64,000 nucleotides of DNA from Luteitalea pratensis (GTDB lineage Bacteria; Acidobacteriota; Vicinamibacteria; Vicinamibacterales; Vicinamibacteraceae). The stretch is from positions 5,615,001-5,679,000 of the forward strand of contig NZ_CP015136.1 of assembly GCF_001618865.1 (NCBI RefSeq), given 5' to 3'. Shown in pieces: positions 19,992 through 28,423 of the stretch. Below the pieces are notes generated by a model. The model saw nothing but the letters and a program-made list of their open reading frames with translations. It ran no database searches and was not told where the DNA came from. The position numbers and the translations under genes were made by a program. Each line of letters opens with the position of its first letter. Position 1 is the stretch's first letter.

Positions 19992-20354
19992 ATGAGCCCC
20001 CTCAACGATTTCCATGAACTCGAGGCGTGGCAGCGAGCCATGGATCTTGCCGTCCTCGTCCTCGGTGCGACTCCACAGCTTCCGGCGGCGGAACGTTTCG
20101 GGCTTGGCGCTCAGATGCGCGCTGCGGCGGTGTCGATCCCGAGCAACATCGCCGAGGGCTATGGCAGAGGCACAAGACCGGACTACCTGCGCTTCCTTCA
20201 CATGGCACGCGGCTCGGCCAACGAACTGACGACGCTCTTGCTGCTCGTCGAGCGGCTGGGCTACCTGACACCGATAAGCCTCGAGCCGATGCTCGAACTC
20301 CTCGAGCGTGTGCGCGCAATGATGCATAAGCTCATTGCGACATTGGCGCGCTGA
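19992..20354 (+). CDS. Four-helix-bundle protein (23S rRNA intervening-sequence/bS23-like family)
   Basis: 120 residues, full length for the family. FHELEAWQRAMDLAVLVL at the start, LGAQMRAAAVSIPSNIAEGYGRGTRPDYLRFLHMARGSANEL in the middle and the C-terminal LLERVRAMMHKLIATL are diagnostic. Relatives occur inside 23S rRNA intervening sequences, as scattered stand-alone genes, and as Avd accessory proteins of diversity-generating retroelements. Here the gene stands alone, pointing against an ABC exporter cluster and separating its fourth gene from the first three; it looks inserted. No reverse transcriptase or rRNA is near. The stop is followed by a CGGGTAC-type array on the opposite strand. 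Confidence 0.92.
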   Translation: MSPLNDFHELEAWQRAMDLAVLVLGATPQLPAAERFGLGAQMRAAAVSIPSNIAEGYGRGTRPDYLRFLHMARGSANELTTLLLLVERLGYLTPISLEPMLELLERVRAMMHKLIATLAR

Positions 20355-20364
20355 CTCGACGCGA

Positions 20365-20408
20365 AGCAGGCAACCGGTACCCGTGACCCGGTACCCGTAA
20401 CCCGGGCA
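20365..20408. repeat. GTACCCG heptamer array (family D)
   Basis: Units of GGTACCCGTGACCC and GTACCCGTAACCC begin 12 bases after the four-helix-bundle stop. A related stretch (19866-19903) lies within the permease gene on the other side, so the inserted gene is flanked by family D sequence. Confidence 0.85.
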
Positions 20409-20416
20409 GATGCCGT

Positions 20417-21340
20417 TCACTTGACCAAGTACCCAAACACCGCCGCGAGATTGTCGTCGGGCGAGGTGACCTCCTCGATGCGGCCGAAGGTCTCGGCGGC
20501 AGCGAGGTTGGTGACCTGCGTGTAGAACGTATCGGGGGCGTCGGTCTCCACCACGAGGGCGTCGCCTTCGAACCGCAGGCTGCGCACGTAGGCGTACGAC
20601 AGGCACTCGCGGGCCAGTTCGCGCGGGCGCTCGGCGCGGATGTGGACGGTGTGCGGATGGTGGTCGATGAGCCCACGGATGTCGTGGACGTCGCCCTCGG
20701 CCAGAATCCGGCCGTTGTTGATGAGGAGCACGTTGCTCGTCATCGCCTCCACCTCGTGGAGGATGTGGCTCGAGACCAGGACGCTGCGGCCGTCACGCGC
20801 CCATTCTCGGATGATGCGGATGGTGCGGCGCCGCATCAGCGGATCCATGCCCGTGAGCGGTTCGTCGAGGATGAGCAGGTCGGGGTCGTGCACGAGCGCC
20901 TGCGCGAGTTTCACGCGCTGCCGCATGCCCTTGCTGTAGGCGCCGATCTTCTTGTCAGCGGCGGGCACGAGATCCACGGCCTCGAGCGCGCCGAGAGCGG
21001 CATGGCGCGCCTCGGTGCTCGAGTAGCCATTGAGCCGCACCAGCGCCGACACCCATTCGAGTCCGGTCATCCGCTCGTAGAAGGCGTCCTGCTCCGGACA
21101 GAAGCCGATGCGCGTGTACGCGGCCGGGTTGTTCCAGATCGACCCGCCGAGCACCGTCATGGCGCCCTTGCTCGGCTTCAGCTGACCGGTGATCAGCTTC
21201 ATGAACGTCGACTTGCCTGCCCCATTGGGGCCGAGCAGTCCGGTGATGCCGGCCGGAATCGTCACCGAGACGTCGTTGAGGCCGATGACCTGTCCGTACC
21301 ACTTGGACACGTGGTCGGCGGTGATGATCGCGGCGCTCAT
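20417..21340 (-). CDS. ABC transporter ATP-binding protein
   Basis: 307 residues. Walker A GPNGAGKS, Q-loop in FCPEQDAFYE, signature YSKGMRQRVKLAQAL, Walker B LLILDEP and the switch histidine in VSSHILHE are all intact. A C-terminal regulatory region (VHIRAERPRELAREC to GYLVK) follows, as in exporters of the CcmA/NatA type. It is translationally coupled to the upstream permease (ATGA overlap). It probably powers efflux of an unidentified substrate together with the permeases at 21337-22179 and 19015-19968. Confidence 0.94.
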   Translation of the reverse strand: MSAAIITADHVSKWYGQVIGLNDVSVTIPAGITGLLGPNGAGKSTFMKLITGQLKPSKGAMTVLGGSIWNNPAAYTRIGFCPEQDAFYERMTGLEWVSALVRLNGYSSTEARHAALGALEAVDLVPAADKKIGAYSKGMRQRVKLAQALVHDPDLLILDEPLTGMDPLMRRRTIRIIREWARDGRSVLVSSHILHEVEAMTSNVLLINNGRILAEGDVHDIRGLIDHHPHTVHIRAERPRELARECLSYAYVRSLRFEGDALVVETDAPDTFYTQVTNLAAAETFGRIEEVTSPDDNLAAVFGYLVK

Positions 21341-22179
21341 GCCACCACCTCCACGCCACGCACGCGCCGCTCGAGTACCGACGCCGAGATCACGATGACG
21401 GCCAGCAGCACCAGGAACGACACGGTTGCCGGCGTCTGGTGCCGCGGTACCTGCCGGAAGATGACGTCGCCCACCTGGTCGAGGCTCGCCTGGATGGAGA
21501 CCCACGAAATCGCCGACGATCCGGTGATGAAGCGAAGCGCGTTGAACATCGCGTCCGAGAAGATCAACACGCCGGCAAAGAGGATGCCGACAAAGCGGCT
21601 GCTGCGCGACAGCGAGGAGAGCGCCGTCATGCCGAACGTGATGACGATGACCGTCAGCAGGCAGTAGAGCGTGACCGACGCGATCAGCGACGCGTTGGCC
21701 TTGAGGAAGCTGAAACTGCCGGAGAACGCGATCTGGAAGATGAGCAGCAGGATCGCCGGCAACCAGGTGATCCCCAGCAGGAACGTCGCGAGCACCGTCA
21801 TCTTGCCGAGGATGTACTCGGCGCGCGTGACCGGCTTGGACAGGTACAGCTGCAACGCGTTGGCGCGGCGGTCGTTGGCGATGAGCCCGGCGCCCACGTA
21901 CACCGTGATCAGGAAGACGAAGATGCTCTGCTGACCAAGGAAGTCGCGGAACGTCTGGGCCGACGGCGCCAGGAACGTCGCTGCCTGCGAGAAGTTGGAC
22001 GCGAGGAACAACTGGCTCGCCCGGACGACGAACGGGATCCACGCGACGATGAGCAGGCCCAGGAACGCGCGCCGCGACAGGAACGACATCAGGCCGGCGC
22101 GGGCAATCACCGTCCAGGCGCTTCGGACCGGCCGCTTCTCGCCGCTGTAGCGCCGGTACGATTGATCATGGATGGGCAC
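21337..22179 (-). CDS. ABC-2 type transporter permease
   Basis: 280 residues from a GTG start with GGAGG eight bases upstream; the longer frame above it reads through the ATPase gene and was discarded. Segments FLGLLIVAWIPFVVRASQLFL, IFVFLITVYVGAGLIANDRRANALQLYLSKPVTRAEYILGK, FLLGITWLPAILLLIFQIAF, TLYCLLTVIVITFGM and FLVLLAVIVISASVL give about six membrane spans and the ABC-2 core motif. The gene overlaps the upstream ATPase gene by 14 bases and the downstream ATPase gene by four, so all three are tightly coupled. Confidence 0.9.
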   Translation of the reverse strand: MPIHDQSYRRYSGEKRPVRSAWTVIARAGLMSFLSRRAFLGLLIVAWIPFVVRASQLFLASNFSQAATFLAPSAQTFRDFLGQQSIFVFLITVYVGAGLIANDRRANALQLYLSKPVTRAEYILGKMTVLATFLLGITWLPAILLLIFQIAFSGSFSFLKANASLIASVTLYCLLTVIVITFGMTALSSLSRSSRFVGILFAGVLIFSDAMFNALRFITGSSAISWVSIQASLDQVGDVIFRQVPRHQTPATVSFLVLLAVIVISASVLERRVRGVEVVA

Positions 22180-23110
22180 GGCCGCCTCCTTCGATGGCGT
22201 CGATGAAGACGTCTTCCAGCGTCGGCACGCTCGGGCGCAGGTGGCGCACCTGCACCCCCTCCGTAGACGCCAACGCGAAGACGTCGCGCGCGGTGCGGCC
22301 TGCCGGCACCAGCACGCGCATGACGTCATCGTCGGTGCCGTGCGCTTCGAGCCCGTTGGTGCGGAGCGCGTCGATGAACTGCGGCAGGTTCCCCTTGATG
22401 CGCAGCTCGAACACGCTGCCGCCCGTGCCCTTGAGGGTGGCGATCGGCCCCTGGGTGGCGATGCGTCCCTTATCCATCACGATGACGTGATCGCAGGTGT
22501 GCTCGACGTCGGGCAGCAGGTGCGACGACAGGATCAGGTTGACGCGCTTGTTGTGACCGAGGTCATGAATCAGGGCGAGCATCTCGTCGCGGCCCTTCGG
22601 GTCCATGCCGTTGGTCGGCTCGTCGAGGAAAAGCAGGTCGGGGTCGTGGACGAGCGCCTGGGCCAGCTTGATACGCTGCTTCATGCCTGTCGAGTAGGTC
22701 TCGACGTTGCGGTACCGAGCCTCGCCCAGGCCCACGTAATAGAGCACCTCGTGGGCACGCTGCATGGCGTCTACCGGCGGCAGGCCCGAGAGCTGCCCGC
22801 AGTACGCCACGAAGGTGACCGCATTCATGCCCGGGATGTGCGAGTCGTTCTCGGGCATGTAGCCGATGCGGGCGCGGATGTCCTGCGCCTTGTGGCGCAC
22901 GTCGAGCCCGAGCACCAGCATCTGGCCGTGGGTCGGCACGATGAAGCCGAGCAGGGCCTTGATCATCGTGCTCTTGCCCGCCCCGTTCGGTCCCAGCAGA
23001 CCGACGGCGCCGGCGGGAAACTGGACAGCGACACCTGACAGGGCCTCGTTCTTCCCGTAGACGACGGTGACGTCGTCCAGGGACACCACGGAGGAGGGAT
23101 CGAGACTCAC
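22166..23110 (-). CDS. ABC transporter ATP-binding protein
   Basis: 314 residues from a GTG start. Walker A GPNGAGKS, Q-loop YMPENDSH, signature YSTGMKQRIKLAQAL, Walker B LLFLDEP and switch histidine LSSHLLPD are intact. It is similar to the second ATPase of the cluster (same VHDPDLL wording before Walker B), suggesting duplication. Its C-terminal domain (LRPSVPTLEDVFIDAIEGG) is typical of NatA-like exporters. It is the first gene of the exporter operon. The start region merges into a TCTCAGG-type repeat zone, and the ribosome binding site is weak; a later GTG (codon 8) is possible. Confidence 0.93.
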   Translation of the reverse strand: MSLDPSSVVSLDDVTVVYGKNEALSGVAVQFPAGAVGLLGPNGAGKSTMIKALLGFIVPTHGQMLVLGLDVRHKAQDIRARIGYMPENDSHIPGMNAVTFVAYCGQLSGLPPVDAMQRAHEVLYYVGLGEARYRNVETYSTGMKQRIKLAQALVHDPDLLFLDEPTNGMDPKGRDEMLALIHDLGHNKRVNLILSSHLLPDVEHTCDHVIVMDKGRIATQGPIATLKGTGGSVFELRIKGNLPQFIDALRTNGLEAHGTDDDVMRVLVPAGRTARDVFALASTEGVQVRHLRPSVPTLEDVFIDAIEGGGRAHP

Positions 23111-23360
23111 GACTCAGGGCTCACGGCTCAGGGCCTCGGGGAAACGCACCGCGCGGCTGGGCCAGGCGGCAAGCAACGGGCCGCAGGCCGCGCCCGCGAT
23201 GGGACGGGGCGCAGGCGGCGGACTACAGGCTACATACGGAGGGGGACGGAGCGGGGTTCGTCGGCCCGAGTCTCACGTCTCAAGTCTCAGGTCTCAGGAC
23301 TTGCCTGAGACCTGAGGCTTGAGGCTTGAGGCTTGAGACTTGAGTCTCGAGACGTGAGAC
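23103..23360. repeat. TCTCAGG heptamer arrays with inverted arms (family C)
   Basis: GACTCAC/GGCTCAC units near the ABC gene start are followed by ~140 bases of unclassified sequence. Then come TCTCACG, TCTCAAG, TCTCAGG units (23272-23300), a short spacer, and their complement (CTGAGAC, TTGAGGC, TTGAGAC; 23305-23360). The complement ends at the TAG stop of the HD-domain gene. Confidence 0.88.
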
Positions 23361-23936
23361 CTACGGCTCCCCGCGCAGCCCCAGGAGGTCAGCCTCCTCG
23401 CGGAGCGACTCGATGACGTTGCCGATGTGGGTCTCGAGCGGCAAGCCGAGGCCCTCCGCCCCCTGTATCAGGTCTTCCCGCGACACCGCCCGGGCGAACC
23501 CCTTGTCCTTGATCTTCTTCTTGACCGACGCGGCCTCCAGATCCATGACGCTCTTCGATGGCCGCACGAGTGCGGCCGCCGTCACGAAGCCTGACATTTC
23601 GTCGCACGCATAGAGGACCTTCTCCAGCGGGCTGTCGCGGCTCACGCCGCTGTAGTTGGCGTGCGAGAGGATGGCCCGCGTGACTATCTCCGGATAGCCA
23701 TGCTGGGCAAGAATCTCGACACCCCTGTAGGGATGCTCTTCCAGCGAAGGCCATCGCTCGTAGTCGAAGTCGTGCAGGAGCGCCGTCACGCTCCACACCG
23801 CCTCGTCCCCACCCATACGCCTCGCGTAGCCGCGCACGGCGGCATCGACGGCGTAGGCATGGCGCCTGAGGCTCTCGCTCTTCGTGTACTCGTGCAGCAG
23901 CGCGAGTGCGGCCTTTCGATCGGGTGTCCAGCTCAT
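23361..23936 (-). CDS. HD-domain (HDIG-type) metal-dependent phosphohydrolase
   Basis: 191 residues. The HD signature is clear: H in LRRHAYAVDAAV, HDFDYE for the HD pair, then EHPYRGVEI and SHANYSG for further ligands, and DEMSGF. Proteins of this size are phosphohydrolases of unknown substrate, often called on nucleotides. ATG at 23936 overlaps the permease stop by four bases, so it is translated with the amino acid permease upstream. Stop TAG is continuous with a TCTCACG array on the minus strand. Confidence 0.88.
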   Translation of the reverse strand: MSWTPDRKAALALLHEYTKSESLRRHAYAVDAAVRGYARRMGGDEAVWSVTALLHDFDYERWPSLEEHPYRGVEILAQHGYPEIVTRAILSHANYSGVSRDSPLEKVLYACDEMSGFVTAAALVRPSKSVMDLEAASVKKKIKDKGFARAVSREDLIQGAEGLGLPLETHIGNVIESLREEADLLGLRGEP

Positions 23937-25426
23937 GCCCGCGCACTTCCCTTCGCCACCAGGTACACCGGCAGCCCGGCGAGGACGATCGCGAGCCCAG
24001 GCCATGTCGTCGCCGGCCGGTACGCGAACAGGACGAACAGGATCGCGAGGGCACCGACGATGTACAGGGCGGGGATGACCGGGTAGCCGAGCGCCTTGTA
24101 GGGACGTGGCGCGTCCGGACGGGTCACGCGCAGGCGAAACAGCCCAGCCACCGTGAGCGCATAGAAAATCAGCGCCGCAGAAATGACGTAATCGAGCAGG
24201 TTCGAGTAGAGGTTGCCGTAGCGGCCGGTCGTGGCGTCGTAGGTGCGTGGCAGCACGAGCAGGACCGCCCACAGCCCCTGCAGCACCAACCCGAAGGCGG
24301 GCACTCGCGCCGCGTTCAACTCGCCGGCGCGACGGAAGAACAGGCCATCGCGGGCCATCGCGTAATAGGCGCGCGCCCCGGCGAGCACCAGCCCGTTCAC
24401 GCAGCCGAACGTCGACACCATGATCGCGGCCGCCATGGCCGCCGCACCGATCCCGGGGAACACGGTGTTGAGCAGCAGCGTGGCGACGCGGTCCGACGGC
24501 GCCGACTGGATCAACTCGAGCGGCAACGCCACCAGGTACGCGACGTTGGACAGCACGTACAGCCCTGTGACGATGGCCGTGCCGAGCACCATCGAGAGCG
24601 GCAACGTGCGCCGCGGGTCCTTCACCTCGCCGGCGGTGAAACAGATGTTGTTCCACGCGTCCGCGGAGAACAGCGACCCGGTCTGCGCAATGCCGATTGC
24701 CACGAAGAGGCCGAACGCGCTCACCGCCGTGAGACCAGGCGCGAGTTCCACGAAGCCACGCGGCTGCCAGAGGTTGCCGAAGTTGGCGCTCACGGCTTCG
24801 GCATTCCAGCCGAGCAGCAGGCCGGCGGCAATCAGGGCGACCAGTGCCCCGGTCTTCGCCGTGGTGAAGACGTTCTGAACGATCTTCCCGTACTCGAGGC
24901 CGCGCGTGTTGCTCCACGTCAGGAGGGCGATGAGCAGGACGCCGACCAGTTGCGCCGTCGACAGCGACAGCGCGTATCCGGAAGTGACGTGGATCGGCGC
25001 GATCAGGTACTGGTCCTCGGCGACGGCTGGAAACAGCACGCCCGTGAACCGCGCGAAGGCCACGGCCACGGCCGCGATCGTGCCGGTCTGGATGACGGTG
25101 AAGAGCGTCCAGCCGTAGAGGAACCCCCACAGCGGCGAGAACGCCTCACGGAGGAACACGTACTGGCCGCCGGCCCTCGGCATCATGGCCGCCAGTTCCC
25201 CGTACGCCAGGGCCGCGCCGATGGTGAGGACGCCGGTCAGCACCCACGCCAGCAGCAGCCATCCCGGACTGCCGATGAGGCGGGCCATGTCGGCCGAGAC
25301 GATGAAGATGCCCGAGCCGATCATCGAACCGACGACGACCATGGTGGCGTCGTAGAGGCCGAGGCCGCGGCGGAATTCGCTGTCGAGGCCGGCATCCCGT
25401 ACGTCCGCCGAAGTTGGAGTGAGCAT
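23933..25426 (-). CDS. APC-superfamily amino acid permease
   Basis: 497 residues with about twelve to fourteen membrane segments. The N-terminal ATMVVVGSMIGSGIFIVSADMA contains the G-S-G substrate-backbone motif of APC transporters, followed by GGQYVFLREAFSPLWGFLYGW in TM3 and GEVKDPRRTLPLSMVLG, typical of LAT/AdiC-like members. It likely imports or exchanges amino acids across the inner membrane. It is coupled to the HD hydrolase gene downstream. Start ATG at 25426 is preceded by AATATATCAGGAGC-like sequence on the opposite strand, and the repeat-rich region begins just upstream. Confidence 0.93.
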   Translation of the reverse strand: MLTPTSADVRDAGLDSEFRRGLGLYDATMVVVGSMIGSGIFIVSADMARLIGSPGWLLLAWVLTGVLTIGAALAYGELAAMMPRAGGQYVFLREAFSPLWGFLYGWTLFTVIQTGTIAAVAVAFARFTGVLFPAVAEDQYLIAPIHVTSGYALSLSTAQLVGVLLIALLTWSNTRGLEYGKIVQNVFTTAKTGALVALIAAGLLLGWNAEAVSANFGNLWQPRGFVELAPGLTAVSAFGLFVAIGIAQTGSLFSADAWNNICFTAGEVKDPRRTLPLSMVLGTAIVTGLYVLSNVAYLVALPLELIQSAPSDRVATLLLNTVFPGIGAAAMAAAIMVSTFGCVNGLVLAGARAYYAMARDGLFFRRAGELNAARVPAFGLVLQGLWAVLLVLPRTYDATTGRYGNLYSNLLDYVISAALIFYALTVAGLFRLRVTRPDAPRPYKALGYPVIPALYIVGALAILFVLFAYRPATTWPGLAIVLAGLPVYLVAKGSARA

Positions 25427-25454
25427 GAGCCCGGCAATATATCAGGAGCTTCGC

Positions 25455-25633
25455 CGGGTACCGGGTACCGGGGTACGGGTACCGGGGTACGGGTACCGGG
25501 GTACGGGTACCGGGAACCGGGAACCGGGACCGGGAACCAACTCATGCCTCATGGCGACAGCCGCGTCGGTGTTACCCGGTACGCGGATCCCGCCGTGTGA
25601 GGGGTACCCGGAACCCGGTACCCGGCACCCGAC
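25455..25633. repeat. CGGGTAC arrays with inverted arms (family D)
   Basis: A left arm of GGGTACC, GGGTACG and GGGAACC units (25456-25535) is followed by ~65 bases without repeats and a right arm of GGTACCCGG/AACCCGG complement (25590-25633). Read on the minus strand the right arm begins eight bases after the Nudix stop codon. Confidence 0.9.
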
Positions 25634-25638
25634 CCCCA

Positions 25639-26079
25639 TCAGGCATCAGGCATGACCATCTCCCTGGCCCGGCTGATGACCTCGAGTGCCTTGTCGGTCA
25701 GTTGGTACGGCGCGAGGGCATCCAACTGCACCCACTCCGCCTCCGACACATCGTCGCCGGCCTGCAGCGAGCCGCCGACGGGTACGCAGAGGTAATCCAC
25801 GAGTACGAAGTGGTACTTCACGCGCCCATCCTCATCGCGCAGGATGCGGTCGAAGACCTCGATCACCGGGCCGACGCGCACGACGAGCCCGGTCTCTTCC
25901 AGCAACTCGCGGGCGACCCCCACCTCGAGCGTCTCGCCAACCTCGAGGCCACCGCCGGGAAGGCTCCATCGCAGCGCGAGCGGCTCGTACTTGCGCTTGA
26001 TGAGGAGGACATGGCCATCGTCGACGACGACAGCGCCGACGCCGACGATGGGACGAGCTGGGTAGAGACGCTGCGACAC
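25639..26079 (-). CDS. Nudix hydrolase
   Basis: 146 residues from a GTG start. The Nudix box is complete: GGGLEVGETLEVGVARELLEETGL fits G-x5-E-x7-R-E-x2-E-E-x-G. The family hydrolyses nucleoside diphosphates linked to another group; the short single-domain form suggests an ADP-ribose, NADH or oxidised-nucleotide substrate. It is divergent from the hybrid histidine kinase gene with only ~56 bases between starts. Confidence 0.93.
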   Translation of the reverse strand: MSQRLYPARPIVGVGAVVVDDGHVLLIKRKYEPLALRWSLPGGGLEVGETLEVGVARELLEETGLVVRVGPVIEVFDRILRDEDGRVKYHFVLVDYLCVPVGGSLQAGDDVSEAEWVQLDALAPYQLTDKALEVISRAREMVMPDA

Positions 26080-26100
26080 GATGCTTATGGAACAGCTTAC

Positions 26101-26137
26101 ATGACGTGGCTTCCGCCGTATGCTTGCGCCACGTCAT
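26101..26137. promoter_or_regulatory. Perfect 10-bp inverted repeat at the kinase start
   Basis: ATGACGTGGC (26101-26110) and GCCACGTCAT (26128-26137) form a perfect inverted repeat with a 17-base spacer in the divergent Nudix/kinase promoter region. The right half includes the first bases of the kinase start codon (26136). It could be an operator or an mRNA hairpin blocking the start. Confidence 0.5.
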
Positions 26138-28385
26138 GGAGCCCGCGCCCGCACTGATCGCGCTACCGACGGCGCGCCTCGTCACGTGGACGTGGCGACC
26201 CGAGGGAGGCCGGCTGATCGTGCCGACCAATGCGGACACGGCGCTCGGCGCCGAACTCGCCGCGGCGCTGGCGCAGCCGGACTGGGGCTTCGTGCACCCG
26301 GACGACGTGGCCAGCCTCGATACGGCGCTCCAGCGCTGCCTCCGTGATAACGAGCCCATCGAGCGGGCGGTGCGCGTGCATCCCGATCTCGGTTCGCCGG
26401 TGACATGGCTCGAGGTTCACGCCACGTGCGCCGATACGACCGACGGGCCGCAGTTGCGCGGTGTGATGCTCGACGGCACGCGGCGGCGCCTGGCCGAATC
26501 GGCCCGCGAGCGGCAGGAGGCGCGCTACCGGCTGATCATGGACAGCGCGCGCGAATACGCGATCCTGACCCTGGATCGGGGCGGCCGCATCACCGGCTGG
26601 AGCGTGGGGGCGGCGCGCGTGTTCGGCTACACGGAGGCCGAGGCCATCGGCCTGCCGGCCGCGGCCCTCTTCACTCCGGAAGATGCAGCGGCCAGCGTCC
26701 CGGAACAGGAGATCGCCAGGGCACTGTCGCGGGGGCATTCGAAGGACGAACGCTGGCACGTGCGCAAGGATGGGACGCGCTTCTTCGGCAGCGGCCTGAT
26801 GATGCGCATGGACGGCGACGACGAGACGAGTCGCCTGCTGAAGATCCTGCGCGATCGCACGCTGGAGGAGCAGGCCCGCACGGCGCTTGCGGAAAGCCAG
26901 GAACGTCTGCGGCTCGCAACCGACGCCGCCGGACTGGGTGTATTCGAGTGGAACCTGGAGACCGGCACGGCCCTGTGGGAGAACACGCGGATGTACGAGA
27001 TCTTCGGGCGCCACCCCGAGGAGGGGCCGCTCGATGCGGAATGCGTCGTCGCGAAACTGGTGCCCGGCGATCTCGAACGGCTGCGCACGGCGCTGCAAGA
27101 GCATCCAGACCAGGGCGAACCGCTGCACCTCGTGGTCGGCATCAACGACGAGGACGGCGCGTCGCCGCGGTTCCTCGAACTGTGGGGACGCTACGGACGC
27201 GACGCCGAGGGTTCACGCACCCGGCTGATTGGGGTGGTGGCCGACGTCACCGCGCAGCGGCGGGCGCAGGCGGCGTTGATCGAAGCCGACAGGCGCAAGG
27301 ACGCGTTCCTCGCGACGCTGGCGCACGAGTTGCGCAACCCGCTGGCGCCGATTCGTCATGCGCTCGAGATCCTGCGCCGGGCCGAACACGACCCGGCGCT
27401 GACCACGCGCGCCCGTACCCTGATGGAGCGGCAGATCTCGCAGATGGTGCGCCTCATCGACGACCTGCTCGATCTCTCCCGCATCACGCTCGGCAAGATC
27501 AGCCTGCGGCGCCAGATCGTGTCGCTCGAGGACATGGTCGGGAGCGCGATCGAGACCTGCCAACCGATCCTCGACGCGGCCGGCCAGCGCCTCGACGTGC
27601 ATGTGCCCACCGACGACGTGCATGTGCTCGGCGACCTGACGCGCCTGGCGCAGGTACTGACCAACCTGCTGAACAACGCGAGCAAGTTCTCCGGCCCTGG
27701 TCAATCCATCAGCCTCGTCGTCGACGTGTCGGACCACCACGTGACGTGCCGGGTCACGGATCAGGGTGCCGGCATCACCAGCGAGGAGTTGCCGACGATC
27801 TTCGACATGTTCGCGCAGGGAACCGACCGCATGCAGCAGGCGCGCGGCGGGCTTGGCGTTGGCCTGGCGCTGGTCAGGCAACTCGTGGGCATGCACGGTG
27901 GGACGGTGCATGCCGAGAGCGCCGGGCACGGCAAAGGGAGTACCTTCACGTTCATGCTGCCGCGGCTGCCCGCACCCGCGGGGCGGACGGTGGCCGACAC
28001 ACGGCCGGAGATGATGCAGACCATGAAGCGCGTGCTGGTAGTGGATGACAATGCCGATTCGGCCGAGAGCCTGTCGCTGTTGCTGGAGTTGATGGGACAC
28101 ACGGTACGGACGGCCCACGATGGCGAAGAGGCGCTCGAGCAGGCCGAGGCGTTCCGTCCGGAGCTCGTGCTCATGGACATCGGGATGCCGCGCATGGACG
28201 GCTACGAGGCGGCGCGTCGATTGCGACAGTTCCCATGGGCAGCCGGGGTCGTGATCGTGGCGCTGACTGGCTGGGGCCAGGACGAGGACAAGCGGCGGAG
28301 CGAGGAAGCGGGCTTCGATCGGCACCTGATCAAGCCCGTGGACCCGACCGCCCTCGAGGCACTCCTCGGTCAGACGGCACAGTGA
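26136..28385 (+). CDS. Hybrid sensor histidine kinase (PAS-PAS-HisKA-HATPase-REC), soluble
   Basis: 749 residues. No membrane segment is visible. An N-terminal PAS-like region (residues ~5-115) is followed by PAS domains at ~130-245 (YAILTLDRGGRITGWSVGAARVFGY) and ~265-370 (GVFEWNLETGTALWENTRMYEIFG). The HisKA dimer domain has the phospho-acceptor His at ~397 (LAHELRNPLAPI). The ATPase domain shows N-box (NLLNNASKFS), G1 (DQGAGI) and G2 (GGLGVGLALV). A receiver domain ends the protein, with Asp ~680 (LVLMDIGMPRMDGYEA) and conserved K in LIKPVDP. It senses a cytoplasmic signal. Start ATG 26136 is preferred to GTG 26106. The dehydrogenase gene follows at once. Confidence 0.9.
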   Translation: MEPAPALIALPTARLVTWTWRPEGGRLIVPTNADTALGAELAAALAQPDWGFVHPDDVASLDTALQRCLRDNEPIERAVRVHPDLGSPVTWLEVHATCADTTDGPQLRGVMLDGTRRRLAESARERQEARYRLIMDSAREYAILTLDRGGRITGWSVGAARVFGYTEAEAIGLPAAALFTPEDAAASVPEQEIARALSRGHSKDERWHVRKDGTRFFGSGLMMRMDGDDETSRLLKILRDRTLEEQARTALAESQERLRLATDAAGLGVFEWNLETGTALWENTRMYEIFGRHPEEGPLDAECVVAKLVPGDLERLRTALQEHPDQGEPLHLVVGINDEDGASPRFLELWGRYGRDAEGSRTRLIGVVADVTAQRRAQAALIEADRRKDAFLATLAHELRNPLAPIRHALEILRRAEHDPALTTRARTLMERQISQMVRLIDDLLDLSRITLGKISLRRQIVSLEDMVGSAIETCQPILDAAGQRLDVHVPTDDVHVLGDLTRLAQVLTNLLNNASKFSGPGQSISLVVDVSDHHVTCRVTDQGAGITSEELPTIFDMFAQGTDRMQQARGGLGVGLALVRQLVGMHGGTVHAESAGHGKGSTFTFMLPRLPAPAGRTVADTRPEMMQTMKRVLVVDDNADSAESLSLLLELMGHTVRTAHDGEEALEQAEAFRPELVLMDIGMPRMDGYEAARRLRQFPWAAGVVIVALTGWGQDEDKRRSEEAGFDRHLIKPVDPTALEALLGQTAQ

Positions 28386-28423
28386 CCACCGTTCTGGTGC
28401 CGGTTCGCGTACCATCCCGACGA

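Noticed and set aside
19992-20354. Diversity-generating retroelement suggested by Avd-like protein
   Set aside because: No reverse transcriptase, template repeat or variable repeat in the window.
25455-25633. GGTACC and CTGCAG palindromes as methylation or restriction sites
   Set aside because: They arise from the heptamer units; no methyltransferase gene is nearby.
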